The notes beneath the pieces were generated by a model, which had not been told where the DNA came from, did no database searches, and worked only from the letters and a program-made list of their open reading frames with translations. Shown here one piece after another: positions 12,901-23,600 of a stretch of DNA of 64,000 nucleotides (positions are counted from its first letter, which is position 1; every line of letters begins with the position of its first letter). The stretch lies in contig JANTQA010000042.1 in assembly GCA_027625915.1 (NCBI GenBank), positions 4,166,001 to 4,230,000 of the forward strand, in the 5' to 3' direction. The translations under genes and the position numbers were made by a program. This DNA comes from Anaeramoeba flamelloides (lineage: Eukaryota > Metamonada > Anaeramoebidae).

Positions 12901-13861
12901 GTAGTCCTAAAAACATTACCAACAGAGCTATGGAAACTCTTTTGTATATACCTTTGAAAAATCTGTGGAAAGACTTTTCAAAAAGGGCTTTCAAACAAAT
13001 GAAATTTTTGTTCAATTAATTACTGAATTAACAGTTGTCCGATCCAAGTGAATATTTAAAATTTTTCATTTTCCCTCTCAACCCGGAAATGGAAGAATTG
13101 TAATTATTTTTTGATTTTTGTTCAAAGTTGTGTGAAAAAAAGATAATTTTGTTATTTGGAAATGATCTGACCAAAAAGTAAGAAAAAGTCTCATTAGAAC
13201 ATTGGACAAACTTCTGAAAGCACTATTTTCAGGACCTTATTAGAAACTTTTTTATGCAACTTTAAAAAATTACCACTTTGTTTGTTTCAAAATGGCTTTC
13301 GCGAAAAAGAAAAAAAAAAGGATCGAAAATTCATTCAAAAAATAAAAATAAAAATAAAAAAAAAAAAAAAAAAAAAAAAGAAAACTATTTACCTGATGAA
13401 GTGCAAAAAATTCGAAGTGGTATTTTAATCGAAGAAATATTATTGATGGAAGATTGATAATTGATAAGGATGTAGTAAAGGATAGTTATGGAAGTTCCAT
13501 GAAAAGTTGGTGGTATCCAATTTGGTAGTGTTATTTTATAATTACAAGAATATTTTTTAAAAGGTTGTATTGAAATGTCTGTACAAACGATTTGAGATTC
13601 CGTTTCAAACAGAACTTCTCCGCTTTTTGTTTCAAGATCACCAACACCAAATTGTTTTTTTTCACTTCTTTTCGAATTTTGTTTTAATTTAACCATTCGT
13701 GAATCAATCAAACCTTTGGTTTTTCCGCTTACATAAAATAAGGGGATCGATTTTGGTTGTTTAACTGTTGGCGTGCTTTTAAATATAAGCTTACAATTTA
13801 CTTCACTTCCAGGGAAATAGAACTCATGATCAAATTTCCAATTAACTTTCAAATCTTGCAT
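6948..13861 (-). CDS. RGP1: RGP1 homologue, Rab6 GEF partner subunit (two exons)
   Basis: Exon 1 is 13861-13393 (ATG start, 469 nt) and exon 2 is 7606-6948 (659 nt, TGA stop). The donor reads CAG/GTAAAT and the acceptor TTATTATAG; both phases are 1, giving 375 aa, close to the roughly 390 aa of animal RGP1. Exon 1 encodes the arrestin-like N-terminal half: 'IVCTDISIQPFKKYSCNYKI' followed by 'LPNWIPPTFHGTSI' and 'IPLRIF' match the family block around 'PGESKxYxYxEVLPxxGPPSFRG' and 'LRVPxRVL'. Exon 2 carries the C-terminal half: FNIS, 'AILFLNDSVYQLGDVIYG', then 'IPLDSAQFISDMVTLDWFL', matching the 'F(T/C)T..VSLKWRLHFEF' ending. In yeast and animals RGP1 pairs with RIC1 as the exchange factor for Ypt6/Rab6 at the Golgi. 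Upstream in-frame residues before 7606, a pseudo-repeat of MSLS, are the intron's pyrimidine tract, not protein. The intron is 5786 nt and packed with repeats. A further small exon cannot be excluded but is not needed. Confidence 0.85.
7619..7660. repeat. Tandem repeat forming the RGP1 intron pyrimidine tract
   Basis: About three to four copies of a 12-nt unit reading TCTCTCTATGTC on the minus strand. It lies a few bases upstream of the exon 2 acceptor (TTATTATAG, ending at 7607), so it probably serves as the polypyrimidine tract. Confidence 0.8.
7879..7990. repeat. Short inverted repeat in RGP1 intron
   Basis: Left arm 7879-7905 (atttttta..tactttttaccttttccaaa) and right arm 7963-7990 (tttgggaaaggtaaaaagta...) are reverse complements with about one mismatch over 27 nt, separated by about 57 nt. 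It is a foldback structure or a small MITE. Confidence 0.75.
8141..8203. repeat. 31/32-bp tandem duplication
   Basis: Two adjacent units each begin CTGTCGAGTCG and end ACTGGG.TTTTG (8141-8171 and 8172-8203), with a few differences. They lie in an unusually GC-rich island (about 8010-8215) inside the RGP1 intron. Confidence 0.75.
8401..8790 (+). repeat. Dispersed repeat R1, copy B
   Basis: Opens with 'ttcatttgatctatagttg' and contains 'atttattaaaacaacctat', 'gatcca...cgaca...aaaggaaacaa', 'caccagcccattcaacac', a long pyrimidine tract (about 8545-8640), 'aaagaaaagatatcctttga', 'gctgtaat..tgcttaca', and ends 'ttttgttgaatcacctctgc' before a poly-A. The copy at 42935 keeps the same order, including the TTTTGTTGAATCACC end. 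It lies in the RGP1 intron. No open frame is shared between copies. Confidence 0.7.
10868..12165. mobile_element. E2: element with inverted arrays of an ATCGCGAT-like motif
   Basis: The left part (about 10870-11095) carries many degenerate copies of words like 'aaatcgcgataat', 'atcacgataattg' and 'atcgggataaat'. The right part (about 11990-12165) carries the same motif in the opposite orientation: 'ttatcgcgattttatgat', 'ttttgcgattttatgat', 'tattatcgcgaat'. Such inverted arrays of subterminal motifs are typical of the ends of DNA transposons where transposase binds, but no transposase frame is seen between them and no target duplication could be fixed. It lies in the RGP1 intron. The boundaries are approximate. 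Confidence 0.5.
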
Positions 13862-15690
13862 TGAAAATAGAAAAATTAAAAAAAAATGATTATTTAAAAC
13901 CTGAATTTACACCCCAAAAAATCTTATGACTTGAATCAAACGAGAGAATTTTTCAAACTTTCAAACAATTTACAAACATTTTACAAGACTTTTAAAATGG
14001 AATAGTGTTTGAAAAGTGATAAGCTTTGTAAAAGTCATAGAATTTGTATAGTAATAAATCAAAATATTGTCCAAAAGTTTCTTAAGGAAGCTCAATTATT
14101 GTCAAAAAATAGAGTTTATAATTGGTTTTGAAGAGGCCTTTTGGCTTTATCAATAAATAATCAAAAAACTATAGAAACTAGTAATATTAATTTTACTGAA
14201 AATAATGAAAAATAAAAATGTATATTGTTTGTTCTTGAAAATAATGTTACTTAAATTATTAAAAAGAGAAAATTAAACTGCACTGACAACCCCTTTGATA
14301 AATTTTAGGAACATGGTTATTCAAATTACGGGGTTTTGTTCATAGGATATATTATTTAATTCTATTTGAAATTGTCTCAAATTTCTAATCTTTTTTCTTC
14401 AAGAAATTAACCATTTGAGATAAGTAAAAGAGATTCAGAAAATACCAAAAAAAGGAATAGTAATGTAAAATCTACTTTTTTTCATTATCGGTAATATTCC
14501 TGAGAAATTGCTGTAAATTTTTTTTTTTTTTAATCAGTGTAGCATGATATTGAAAACTTGTAAAATATTACATCATTAGTCTCTTTGGGAAAAAATAATT
14601 ACAAATCATAATGAAATCTTTGAATTTTCAATCTTTTTATTGATAAAATAGAGATAATATCAGAAGTTATAATCACCTGTTTGTGAGAAACACTATACTC
14701 TATTAAGTGATTTTTATCCAAATTAAAACTTTTATAGTATTCTAAAAAGGAGAGTTGTTATTTGAATAATTCCAAGAAACAAATAGACAAGACGAAAAGA
14801 AAAACAAGAAATTAATAATTTGTTCAATCGGTAAAAAAAAAAAATTGGAAAAAAAAAGAAACAAAAAATCAAGAAAAGACATAGAATTCGGTTTAAAGAG
14901 GTTTAAAAAGATTTTCCAATAAGTACTTGGTAAAAAATTAAAAAAAAAAAAAACTATAATAATAACTGATTGATCTATTAAGAAAATCCCAAAATCAAAG
15001 CAACAATACTTTCCATTTATTTAATTTTCTTTGATAATTGATAATGAAAGTTCAATCAAGAGGTCGCATATTTAATTGATCGAATAACCTTCTTCTTTTT
15101 GATCTTGTTTGTTATCATACTCTTGATACGTCTAACCTTTACTTTTTCTATTTTCTTTTCAATTACCCACATGATTTTGTTCTAGTGTCTCAGTATTGCA
15201 ACAAATGTCAAATAAACAGCCATAAATCAGCCATATTGTCAGGCTAGACCCAAACCAGTTAAGATTTTTTTCAAATAATACCAGTTCTATTCAATTCTTT
15301 TAATCTGCTTAAGTAAAGTTGAATTCATTTAAGTTTTGACAGTTTGATTTAGGTTGTTGAAGATCACTCCTGAACAAGTCCAATTTGTTTAAGATCAGAT
15401 TTGATAAAGTTTATTAATTTTTAAATTACTTTTATTTTATCTCATTGACCTCCTCAAAACACTTTTAAAAATACTAAAAGAAGTTCATTAAACTAATTAA
15501 ATAAAAAAAGGGAATTATGAAAAAGTATAAAAAATAAAAATTGTAAATTTTAACAAATATCAAATATAACAAGTGATGTAGATCTGAAAAATATAGTATC
15601 ATTTTTGATATTGTTTCTAATATTTTTTCTTGAGAAAAATAACAAATCTAAATCTGAACAAAATTTCGAGAGAAATTAAAATCAATATCG

Positions 15691-15691
<1 letters not shown>

Positions 15692-15751
<60 letters not shown>
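15692..15751. repeat. (AC)n followed by (AT)n microsatellite
   Basis: About 24 AC dinucleotides run directly into about six AT dinucleotides. Confidence 0.95.
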
Positions 15752-16519
15752 GTCTCCATTTCAGTCAAAGGTTTCCTACCAAAAATTAAAAATTCACTTT
15801 ATTTTTAAGAATTAATCAAACATAGATTGTTTAGAAATATGAGAAATAATAAACTTCGGATTAAGGTATATAATCATAAAAGAAAAGCGTGAACAAACCA
15901 TAAATTTCAAAAAAAAAAAAATGTTATAAAATTTTTTGGGAACTTTTCATTGGAAAGTCTCATGCAAAATTCTCAATTTCTTTAGGAAATTAAAATTGTT
16001 GATAATAAGATTTTTCACTTGTAAGTATATAAATTATAAAAGAACATATTAAGCCGAACTTTACTGAATGTTAATTGGGAGTTTCAATAATTTTTTTATC
16101 AAATTTAATTTTTAAAAAAAAAAAAAAAAAAATACAAAAAAAAAAAAATTTGTAAATGAGAAAAAATGATTTTGATCGAAAAATAAAATTTTAGTTTGAG
16201 AAGAATAATGAATTAAACCTATAGAATGTATTCAATTTCTTCAATAGAACTGGGCTCCTTGACGAAAAAAGAGTTTATATATATTTATATTCATGATTCT
16301 TTATAATAAATTAAAAAAAAAATCAAATTTCCTGGAAAACTTTTCATAGGAAAGGGGTTCATAATTAAAAAATTATTATTAAATAAATCCCAATTTAAAT
16401 TTTTTAACAAACCAAAAATCATTTTAAAGAAATTTATCAAATAAATTCTCAAATAAATACTAAAATTCAAGTAATTCAGATGTTGTAAATTATTTATCAT
16501 TTACATATATTCAGGGTAT

Positions 16520-17840
16520 ATTAATAATTTTCAAAGTTGGTCTAATTGAATTTGTTAGTCTTTTTGAACATTTTCTTGATTATTTTTGACCTTATGATTT
16601 TTTAAGCGTTTTTTATGATTTTCAGAGTGGAAACCGAACGGATTATTTTGTGATTAGTATTTTTTTCTTACTTTAATAGTAGAAAACCAAAAATAGTGAA
16701 ATCATCAATATTAAAAACTTTTAACTATGGAATCTATCAAATATTCCCGAAAATACCCGAAAATCGAAAATACCCGAAAATTTTTTAACCACGAAAAAAC
16801 ACTTTTTGAACAACTTCTAAGCTTCACTCATGCCACTATACTCAGTTTAAAGGTAAATTTGGAATTTTATTTTCGAAAATTTTTTTTTTTCTGAAAATAT
16901 CAAAATTCAAAAAAATTAAATTTTAAGGAATGGTATTCAACCCAGTTCGGGTGAAAGGAATAAGTATCTTGGATGACTGTAACATTTCTGATCATTTCAA
17001 AATGGTATATACTAAATGAGAGAAAATATACTTGTTAAGAAAATTTCTAATTGTGTATCATTATATATAATTTTGTAATCTTAAATACATTCCTAAAATA
17101 ACTGAGTAATATCTAATCGTACAACACATACCCATATCCTACATAAGGTAACCCAAGCCAAACTTTATTTAACTTCCCATTCTATAAAAGGGACTCTTTT
17201 ACCAAAACTTACAAACATGCACCAAAGGTACCCTGACATACCCATACACATACCCTAATAAGTACCAACAATTACTCAAATATACTCAAAAGGTACCAAA
17301 ACCTCTTTAGAGTAGTTTAACGTAGAAAATTCAAAACAAATATTTTGTCTGAAAGTAAAATTGTTATTTTACCGTTATCCTGAGTATTTTGGCACTAGGG
17401 TAGCTTAGAAGTTGTACATAACATGTTTTTATGTGGTTAAAAAATTTTCGGGTATTTTCGATTTTCGGGTATTTTCGGGAATATTTCAAACACCCTTAAC
17501 AATTTGTTCAAAACCTATGCTTAATCAACAACGTTTGTTCGAAAATTCTTCTCCCGTTAAAACAAGTTACACAAACACAATTTCTCTCTTAATTTTTTTT
17601 TTTTTCAAAATCCTAGAAAAATACCCAACCCTACTACCCATAATATCCCTAACAACTCTTAAATATACTAACCTAAAGAATCTTAACCTACACAGAAAAA
17701 AAGGATTTAAAATACCTGCAATTAATATATTTTAATAAAATAGACTATTTTGAAAAAATAGAGAACTGAGGATAATAAATAATTGAGAATTTGACCATAT
17801 TTGAAAATTAATAATTTTTCCATCTCTCAACAAAAAAAAA
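16520..17840 (+). repeat. Dispersed repeat R6, copy B, interrupted by E1
   Basis: The left part, about 16520-16739, matches copy A blocks at about 2800-2970 (ttcttgattattttt, gattattttgtga, gaaatcatcaatattaaa). The right part, about 17490-17840, matches about 2980-3300 (aatttgttc, C-rich CCCTAAC words at 17630-17695, gaatttgaccatatttgaaaat). The intervening inverted-repeat element is absent from copy A, so it inserted into this copy. Confidence 0.6.
16740..17489. mobile_element. E1: 0.75 kb inverted-repeat element with ACCCGAAAAT ends
   Basis: The left arm 16740-16860 and right arm 17365-17489 are reverse complements over about 115 bp. The outer part holds three tandem words around CCCGAAAAT (aatattcccgaaaataccc, then gaaaatcgaaaatacccg) followed by TTTTTTAACCAC; the outer 55 bp are nearly identical. 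Inside is a region of CCCATA/ACCCTAA-like words and no transposase-like frame. It is nested in an R6 copy. No clean target-site duplication could be read. Confidence 0.7.
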
Positions 17841-18116
17841 ATAAATAATTTGGAATCTAATAAAAAAATTTTAAAAAAAAATTTTGGGTTTTTAATTTAT
17901 TTTTAAGGATTAAATGTTAAAAAACGTTTGATCTGCTAAAGTGAAACTCATGAAGTAACTTAATTTGAGCTCTTCTAATTCATAGAGTAGATTGATATTT
18001 GTACTTGGAAATAGTCATTAGAATAATTCAAATCAGAATTTACACTCTAATTCATTATTTTAAACACACCCAAGATTCAATGTTTGAAAAAAAAAATCTT
18101 ATTAATTCAATTTCAG

Positions 18117-18560
18117 ACAATAAAATACCAAATTAGAACCATTCCTTAATTGAAATATTTACAATGGTTTATAAATTACAATACGAACAAAACAAAAATA
18201 AAGAATAACACATATTAATAAATCATCGGTGTGCTGAAATTTTTGGAGATGGGCTCACAAACAAATAATAGGTAAATTTTATATTAAATTCTTTTCGAAA
18301 TATTAATTGATAAAATGATTAGATATCAACAACTTATTGTATTTGAGTTTTTCTTTTTTGAAGAAACTCAACTTTAACTGAATATCAAATCATTGAAAAA
18401 ATTATTTCGATCGAAAGAAACTGGCTACGTTAATTCAAAAAATTAAATGAAAACAAAAAGCTAAAAAATGAAAAAATGATTTTCATAGTTTATTATTGTA
18501 CTTCTTTTTGCTGTTTTAATTATGTTAAAAATTTTGGGATTTTAGTTTATATCTTTACAA
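18117..18560 (+). repeat. Dispersed repeat R3, copy A
   Basis: Starts 'accaaattagaaccattcc' and contains 'tataaattacaatac', 'ggtgtgctgaaatttttgga', 'attgataaaatgattagata', 'caacaacttattgtatttg', 'aactcaactttaactgaat', 'cgatcgaaagaaactgg', 'atgaaaacaaaaagctaaa', and ends 'attttgggattttagttta'. Copies at 49251-49715 and about 29040-29500 keep the same order. Confidence 0.75.
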
Positions 18561-18757
18561 ATTATTGGCTTATATTGTAACAAATAACCAATTAAAGTTT
18601 TTACCATTTTAAGTTTTACATAATATTTTGAAATTTTGATTCGATATCTTGGTAAAATTTTTTTTGAATCTTTTGTTTTTAAATATTTAAAGAAATACTT
18701 AATAATTCCAAATTGCGAAAATAAAAATTAATTTACGAAAAAAATCTTTATTTTATA

Positions 18758-20620
18758 TTATTTTTTTGAATTATATTCTACGGTTTTTTCAGCCATTTTA
18801 AGAAATTCTTCTGTACAAAAAGGTATATCGTTTTGAGAATATTTTGTTGGGGGGAATTTAAATGGCAAATTATTTAATAAATCTGGCCAATTCTTAGATT
18901 CTTGTTTAATAAATATTACACCCATTTCCCAATTAGCTATATGGAAAAAGTTTTTTGAAAGATTACCCCAGGCAGATTGCGAGGCGTTGTGTGACCCGAT
19001 GTATAAAAATTCAAGTTTATTAATTTTGCCAATCAAGACTTTTGAGTGCAAAATTATATTATTATCATATGGTTGGCATTGATAAAATAATCCTTTTGGA
19101 AAATTTTTATGGTCCCATGCGCCATCCCTAAAACACAAACAATCAATTCCCTCTAAATTTTTGGATTTGAAAATATTTCGGCGGCTTGGGAAAATAATTT
19201 TTAATTTTGGAAATTTTGATCCTGTTTGTGAAATATTACTTCTTTTTCTTTTCCTCTTTTCTTGTTCTGTGGCGGGTTTCAGACCAGCCATTAACCTTGG
19301 CATATCCCTAATCCAATTTCCACGTTGATAATTACCAACAGACGAAGTTTGGTGGTAAAAATATATTTTTTGAGATTCTTTATCAACGTTTTCCTCTCCC
19401 TTTTCCTTTTCCTTTTTCTTTTCCTTTTTCTTTTCCTTTTCCTTTTCCTTTTCTTTTTTAATTTCATTTTTATTATTCATCCTTCTTTTTTTAAGATTGC
19501 TTTTTGAATTTTTCTTTTTCGTTTCATTATTGGAAAGGCTTTTCAAAATATTTTGATTAGAATTATTTTTGCTGTTAATCGAATCAGAACTATTTGATGT
19601 TTTTTTAAAAGATTTAGCAATGTTTTGAATAGACATTAATCCGTAGTCCAACGGAGAATTTATTTTACCATTAAAAGAGTTCACTTTATAATAGCCTGGA
19701 ACAGAAAGTACTAAGTGCACACTTATTTTAGAAAAATCAAAATTTTTTAGATTTTTCATTAGATCAGCAGCACCAATTTTTTGAAAGAAATGGGAAATAG
19801 TTTTTAAAAACATTTCCTCGTGATAGTTAGATCGAGAAGATCTTTTTTTTTTTTCAATTTCAAATTCTTTTTCTTTTTCTTTTTCTTGGGAAAGTGATTT
19901 TCTTGGAAAGTCTTGAACCCAAACAACCTGTCCAAGTTCGTACCAGTCAAAATTTGTCAGATTTGCAGAAGAAATTACAAAACGAAGAAAAGAGGGGTAT
20001 TCCAATATCATAATTTTTGAATGAAAGCAACCAAATCTTTTTCCAAGTGGAGGATGAATAACTTCAAGTCTTTTAATTTTCTTTGTGTTAGAATTAAATC
20101 TCCCTTGTGTCTCTTGGTTTTTTGTCCAGTGCTCAATCAAGACAATCTTCTGAATATGAGAAAAATATCGATCCAAAAATTCAACATCAAAAGTAAAGGT
20201 ACTTAATATTGCTGACTTTACAAAGGGTGACACAAGATCTGTAATCGAGATGAAGTGTTTCTTGCCTTTTGTGTTATGCTTTTTTAAAACGTTATTTAGA
20301 TAAAATCGTTTTCCATCATAAATGGCCTTTGGTTCTAAATTTCGGAAAATCTTCCCCAGATTTAATTCTGTCTTTTCTTTAGGACGAGTGTTTTGCTTTT
20401 TGGGATTGTTATTAAATTGGGAATGGGTTTTCTTTGCTTTGGGTTTTGCTGGTTTTTCACTTATGATTTGAATTTCATCATTAACAAAGATCGGATTTTG
20501 ATTTGTTGCCTTATTCATACTTTTTTCTTCTTTTGGCTCAGTAAATGCTAAATCTGTTGCCGAGAAATTTCCGAGAGACATCAGTAATGCCTGTTGAAGT
20601 TCATAATCTTCTTCAGACAT
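18758..20620 (-). CDS. TDP1: Tyrosyl-DNA phosphodiesterase 1 with UIM-like N-terminus
   Basis: The single-exon frame encodes 620 aa from the ATG at 20620 (MSEEDYEL...). The longer frame upstream begins with TTG and is not a start. TDP1 hydrolyses 3'-phosphotyrosyl links left by stalled topoisomerase I and other 3' end blocks. Both HKD half-sites are visible: 'GCFHSKIMILEYPSF' followed by 'VISSANLTNFDW' with His200, Lys202 and the Asn, and 'ILHSKVLIG' followed by 'YIGSHNASQSAWG' with His525 and Lys527. They match HTK...SNLIHADW and HIK...SANLSKAAWG of animal TDP1. Residues about 2-18 (EEDYELQQALLMSLGNF) fit a ubiquitin-interacting motif. Between the halves sits a long Ser/Asn- and Lys/Glu-rich insertion (about residues 330-415, EKEKEK run), which widens the spacing of the two catalytic His to 325 residues against about 230 in human. 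A 41-nt GTAAGA...GAAG sequence directly before the ATG could be a 5' UTR intron. Confidence 0.93.
   Translation of the reverse strand: MSEEDYELQQALLMSLGNFSATDLAFTEPKEEKSMNKATNQNPIFVNDEIQIISEKPAKPKAKKTHSQFNNNPKKQNTRPKEKTELNLGKIFRNLEPKAIYDGKRFYLNNVLKKHNTKGKKHFISITDLVSPFVKSAILSTFTFDVEFLDRYFSHIQKIVLIEHWTKNQETQGRFNSNTKKIKRLEVIHPPLGKRFGCFHSKIMILEYPSFLRFVISSANLTNFDWYELGQVVWVQDFPRKSLSQEKEKEKEFEIEKKKRSSRSNYHEEMFLKTISHFFQKIGAADLMKNLKNFDFSKISVHLVLSVPGYYKVNSFNGKINSPLDYGLMSIQNIAKSFKKTSNSSDSINSKNNSNQNILKSLSNNETKKKNSKSNLKKRRMNNKNEIKKEKEKEKEKKKEKKKEKEKGEENVDKESQKIYFYHQTSSVGNYQRGNWIRDMPRLMAGLKPATEQEKRKRKRSNISQTGSKFPKLKIIFPSRRNIFKSKNLEGIDCLCFRDGAWDHKNFPKGLFYQCQPYDNNIILHSKVLIGKINKLEFLYIGSHNASQSAWGNLSKNFFHIANWEMGVIFIKQESKNWPDLLNNLPFKFPPTKYSQNDIPFCTEEFLKMAEKTVEYNSKK
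19390..19470. repeat. Purine/pyrimidine hexamer repeat inside TDP1 (EK-rich)
   Basis: About a dozen copies of CCTTTT or CTTTTT on the plus strand, coding alternating Lys and Glu in the non-conserved loop of TDP1. The frame is preserved. Confidence 0.85.
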
Positions 20621-23600
20621 CTTCAATTGCAAAAAAACCAAAAAATGATTTTCTTACTTGTAATTTCTTGACAGAATAAAGCACTAAGGTACAACTAAAC
20701 TGAAGAAAATATTTTAGTTTATTGAATGTCCTAATTCAAAAAAAAAAATTACTACATCTTGAAATCGAAAAATGAAAGTAAAAATCTGATCATAACAATT
20801 ATAATCTTACTTTTAATGCTATTTTCAGAATTAAATTAAAAGTTTTTGATCCATTTTGATCAAATCTTCAGTAAAGTTCAAAATTCCAAACTATTTCTGA
20901 ATTACTTCTAAAAAATAATTTTTTCTTTGAAAGAAGATGGAAAAGTTATTAATATTTGGTGCAAAAAAAATGTAACAAAATTTTCATTCCGCTTTCCAAA
21001 AACGATTTTTAAAATCATCTAAAATTTCATAATTATGATTCTTAAAATCTATTTGAATTCTTAATTTACCTTTGAGAATTATGCCTTTGGATGATTTATT
21101 TTTAATTCCTGAAATATGATTATTTTTGAAAAGCCAAATGAAAATTTTGATCTTTTTATTTTACAATTAATAGTACATGTAAAGGAAATGTACTAAAATA
21201 TATTTTAAAAAGAAAACCACTAATCTTAAAATAACTCAGTATAAGAAATCTACTGAATTTCAAAAAAAATATAATAAATATTTTAAAGTTTTAAAAAATA
21301 TAATTTCCTTTATTCAAACAACAATTCAAATCAATTTTTTCCTTCTTGTATTGAAAAAGAAAAGGAAAATTACAGCCAAACAATTAATAAAAAATTCTCC
21401 AAAAATATTGCTTTTTAAAACCTGAAAAATTCAACTTTAAATCTAAAAGAAATACTTAAATAATGTGATTATTTTTAATCATTAATTAAGAACACAATCT
21501 TAATTATTCCAGTAAGTTGATAATAGTACAAAGATTAAATGTATCAATTAGGTTTTATTTATTATTTCTCATTTTTTTTAAATATTTTCAAACAAATAAA
21601 AATGTGAATTCAAATTAATAATTCTAAAAATAAAAAAAAAAAAAAAAATATAGATATTATCAAATAACTGATTTAAATACTATTATTTCCTTGTTCGATA
21701 CTCTTACTGTTTGAAAAAGAATATTACCAAATCTCAAAAATTTTAATATTTTTAATGAATATTTGTTAATATAATGGGAAGATTTATTTTTTTTTAATTC
21801 TTCAAGGATTCCATATTTTATTTATTTTCTTTTTATTTACAAAATATCAGATTAAATTTCCATATAATATTTTTTCCTATTGTCCTCAAAAAAATTCCTA
21901 AAAGTGATATTTCTTTAAAATTGAAATTCTTTTTTAATTTTTCAAATTATCTATTTATTTTTCAATCCAAACAAAGAGAATCTTATATTGTTTACTGAGA
22001 TTTTAATTGGAAAACATGAGATATATCTTTGGAAATGATAAATCATTCCTTGAAACTTGATAAATGTTTTAGCTTATGAAGTTTAATCACGCCCATGTGT
22101 AAATAAGTCCCTGATTGTACTTTTTAAAAAAATCATAAATATAGGTTAACTAGTTACTGGAAATAATTTATTTTGGTTTTTAGCTTTTGATTTTATTTTA
22201 TTTCAGGAAAGATCGAATTAGTTTTAATAAATTGAAATTCATGTTAATTGTTATTTTTTCAATCAATTTTCCAAAATAAAATACAAACTTACATCTAATT
22301 AGTGTAGTAAACATATTCTAAAAGGAAAAATCTGATAAAAAAACTATTTGTAATTCTTAAAGAGTTTTAATTTGTCCTCGAAATTCAAAAATCTTTTTAT
22401 AAGAAGTTTGAATGTAAATTTTATTCAATTTATTTTACAAAATATAGAATTAAGGGCAATAATATAAGTTAAAAAACTTTATTATTCTTTTCTTCGCAGG
22501 TAAATCGAACAAAAATTCGAATTATTTTATTTGAAAATCAAATTCGGTTCATATTCATTCAAAAATTTCTTTAAAAAATGTTTTTTTATTTTTTTTTGTT
22601 ATTTGCAATATGAAGAAAATTCAAGTTTTAACTTGAGATAATTACTTTTTTTTTATGAAAAAATATTTGATATTTTTGTCCAAATGGCGGTCATATTAAC
22701 TCTTTCGGTATTAGTAATCAAGTTGTAAATATCATTGAAACTAATTTTTAGCATTGATTTATAAACAAATATTTCGTGAAAAAAAACTGTTTTTTTTTTT
22801 TTATTATTGTTGGATAAGTGTAAATAATACTCTAAATGTTTTTTTTACTTTAATTTATTCAATTATAATTTAAAAGTAAAATTATCTCAATCAAGATTCT
22901 TCAAGGAAAAAACACACCCAAATTATCTTATGTTTAAAAGCCAAAGGCAAAAAAAGAACAAAAAGAAAAAAAAAAATTGAAATTAAAAAAGATTTTCTAA
23001 GAAGCAATTGGTAAAAAAAATCAAAAAAATATAAATAACCAATGCTATATTTAATTCGGTACTCCCAAAATAACAACCCAGTTACTAATTTCTTATTTAA
23101 TAATCTGGTTATTGATCATGAATATTCACTTGGACATCGTTTTTTAACTGTTGTAATTATTTATTTTGATCTGATTTGCTTTTAAATCTTTGATCTTTTT
23201 TCTTTTGCTTGTAAATTTTTATTTTCAAGTTATTCATACTTGGGTTTTTTGGTGTTTTAGTATAAGCAAGCAACCCCTTGAACTTTTTTCATTTGTTACC
23301 CTTCTTTCCAATACAAACCAGATTTGGGAGGTGGAAATCCTCAAAAAAAAAATATCAAATGGGGATTATTTTATAAAAAAACATATTGAACAGGAAATAA
23401 AAAAATAAAAAAAAAAACAAATAGTAATAAAATATCTTAAAAAATCTTTCAAAAAGTGATTGGTTCATTTTATATTTTTTGTAATTTATATCTAAGTTTT
23501 GTAGAAAGATTTTATTGGTTAGAATTAAAAGCAACTTTTCAAAACTTTATTTTTTTAAATTTTAAATTGTTAATAGGCTCTTTGTAAAGTATATCTAACT

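Larger units (their letters stand above)
13862..18757. other. Non-coding stretch between RGP1 and TDP1
   Basis: About 4.9 kb without a supported gene. RGP1 starts at its left edge, so the first few hundred bases should hold the RGP1 promoter, though no motif is recognisable. It contains the (AC)n/(AT)n microsatellite at 15692-15751, the split R6 copy B with element E1 inside it, and an R3 copy just downstream of TDP1. A weakly conserved block near 14905-14955 (aaaaagattttccaataag...) resembles 22985-23025. Confidence 0.6.

Noticed and set aside
20618-20641. Longer TDP1 start giving an extra seven residues
   Set aside because: The upstream codon is TTG; the first ATG is at 20620 and directly precedes the UIM-like segment.
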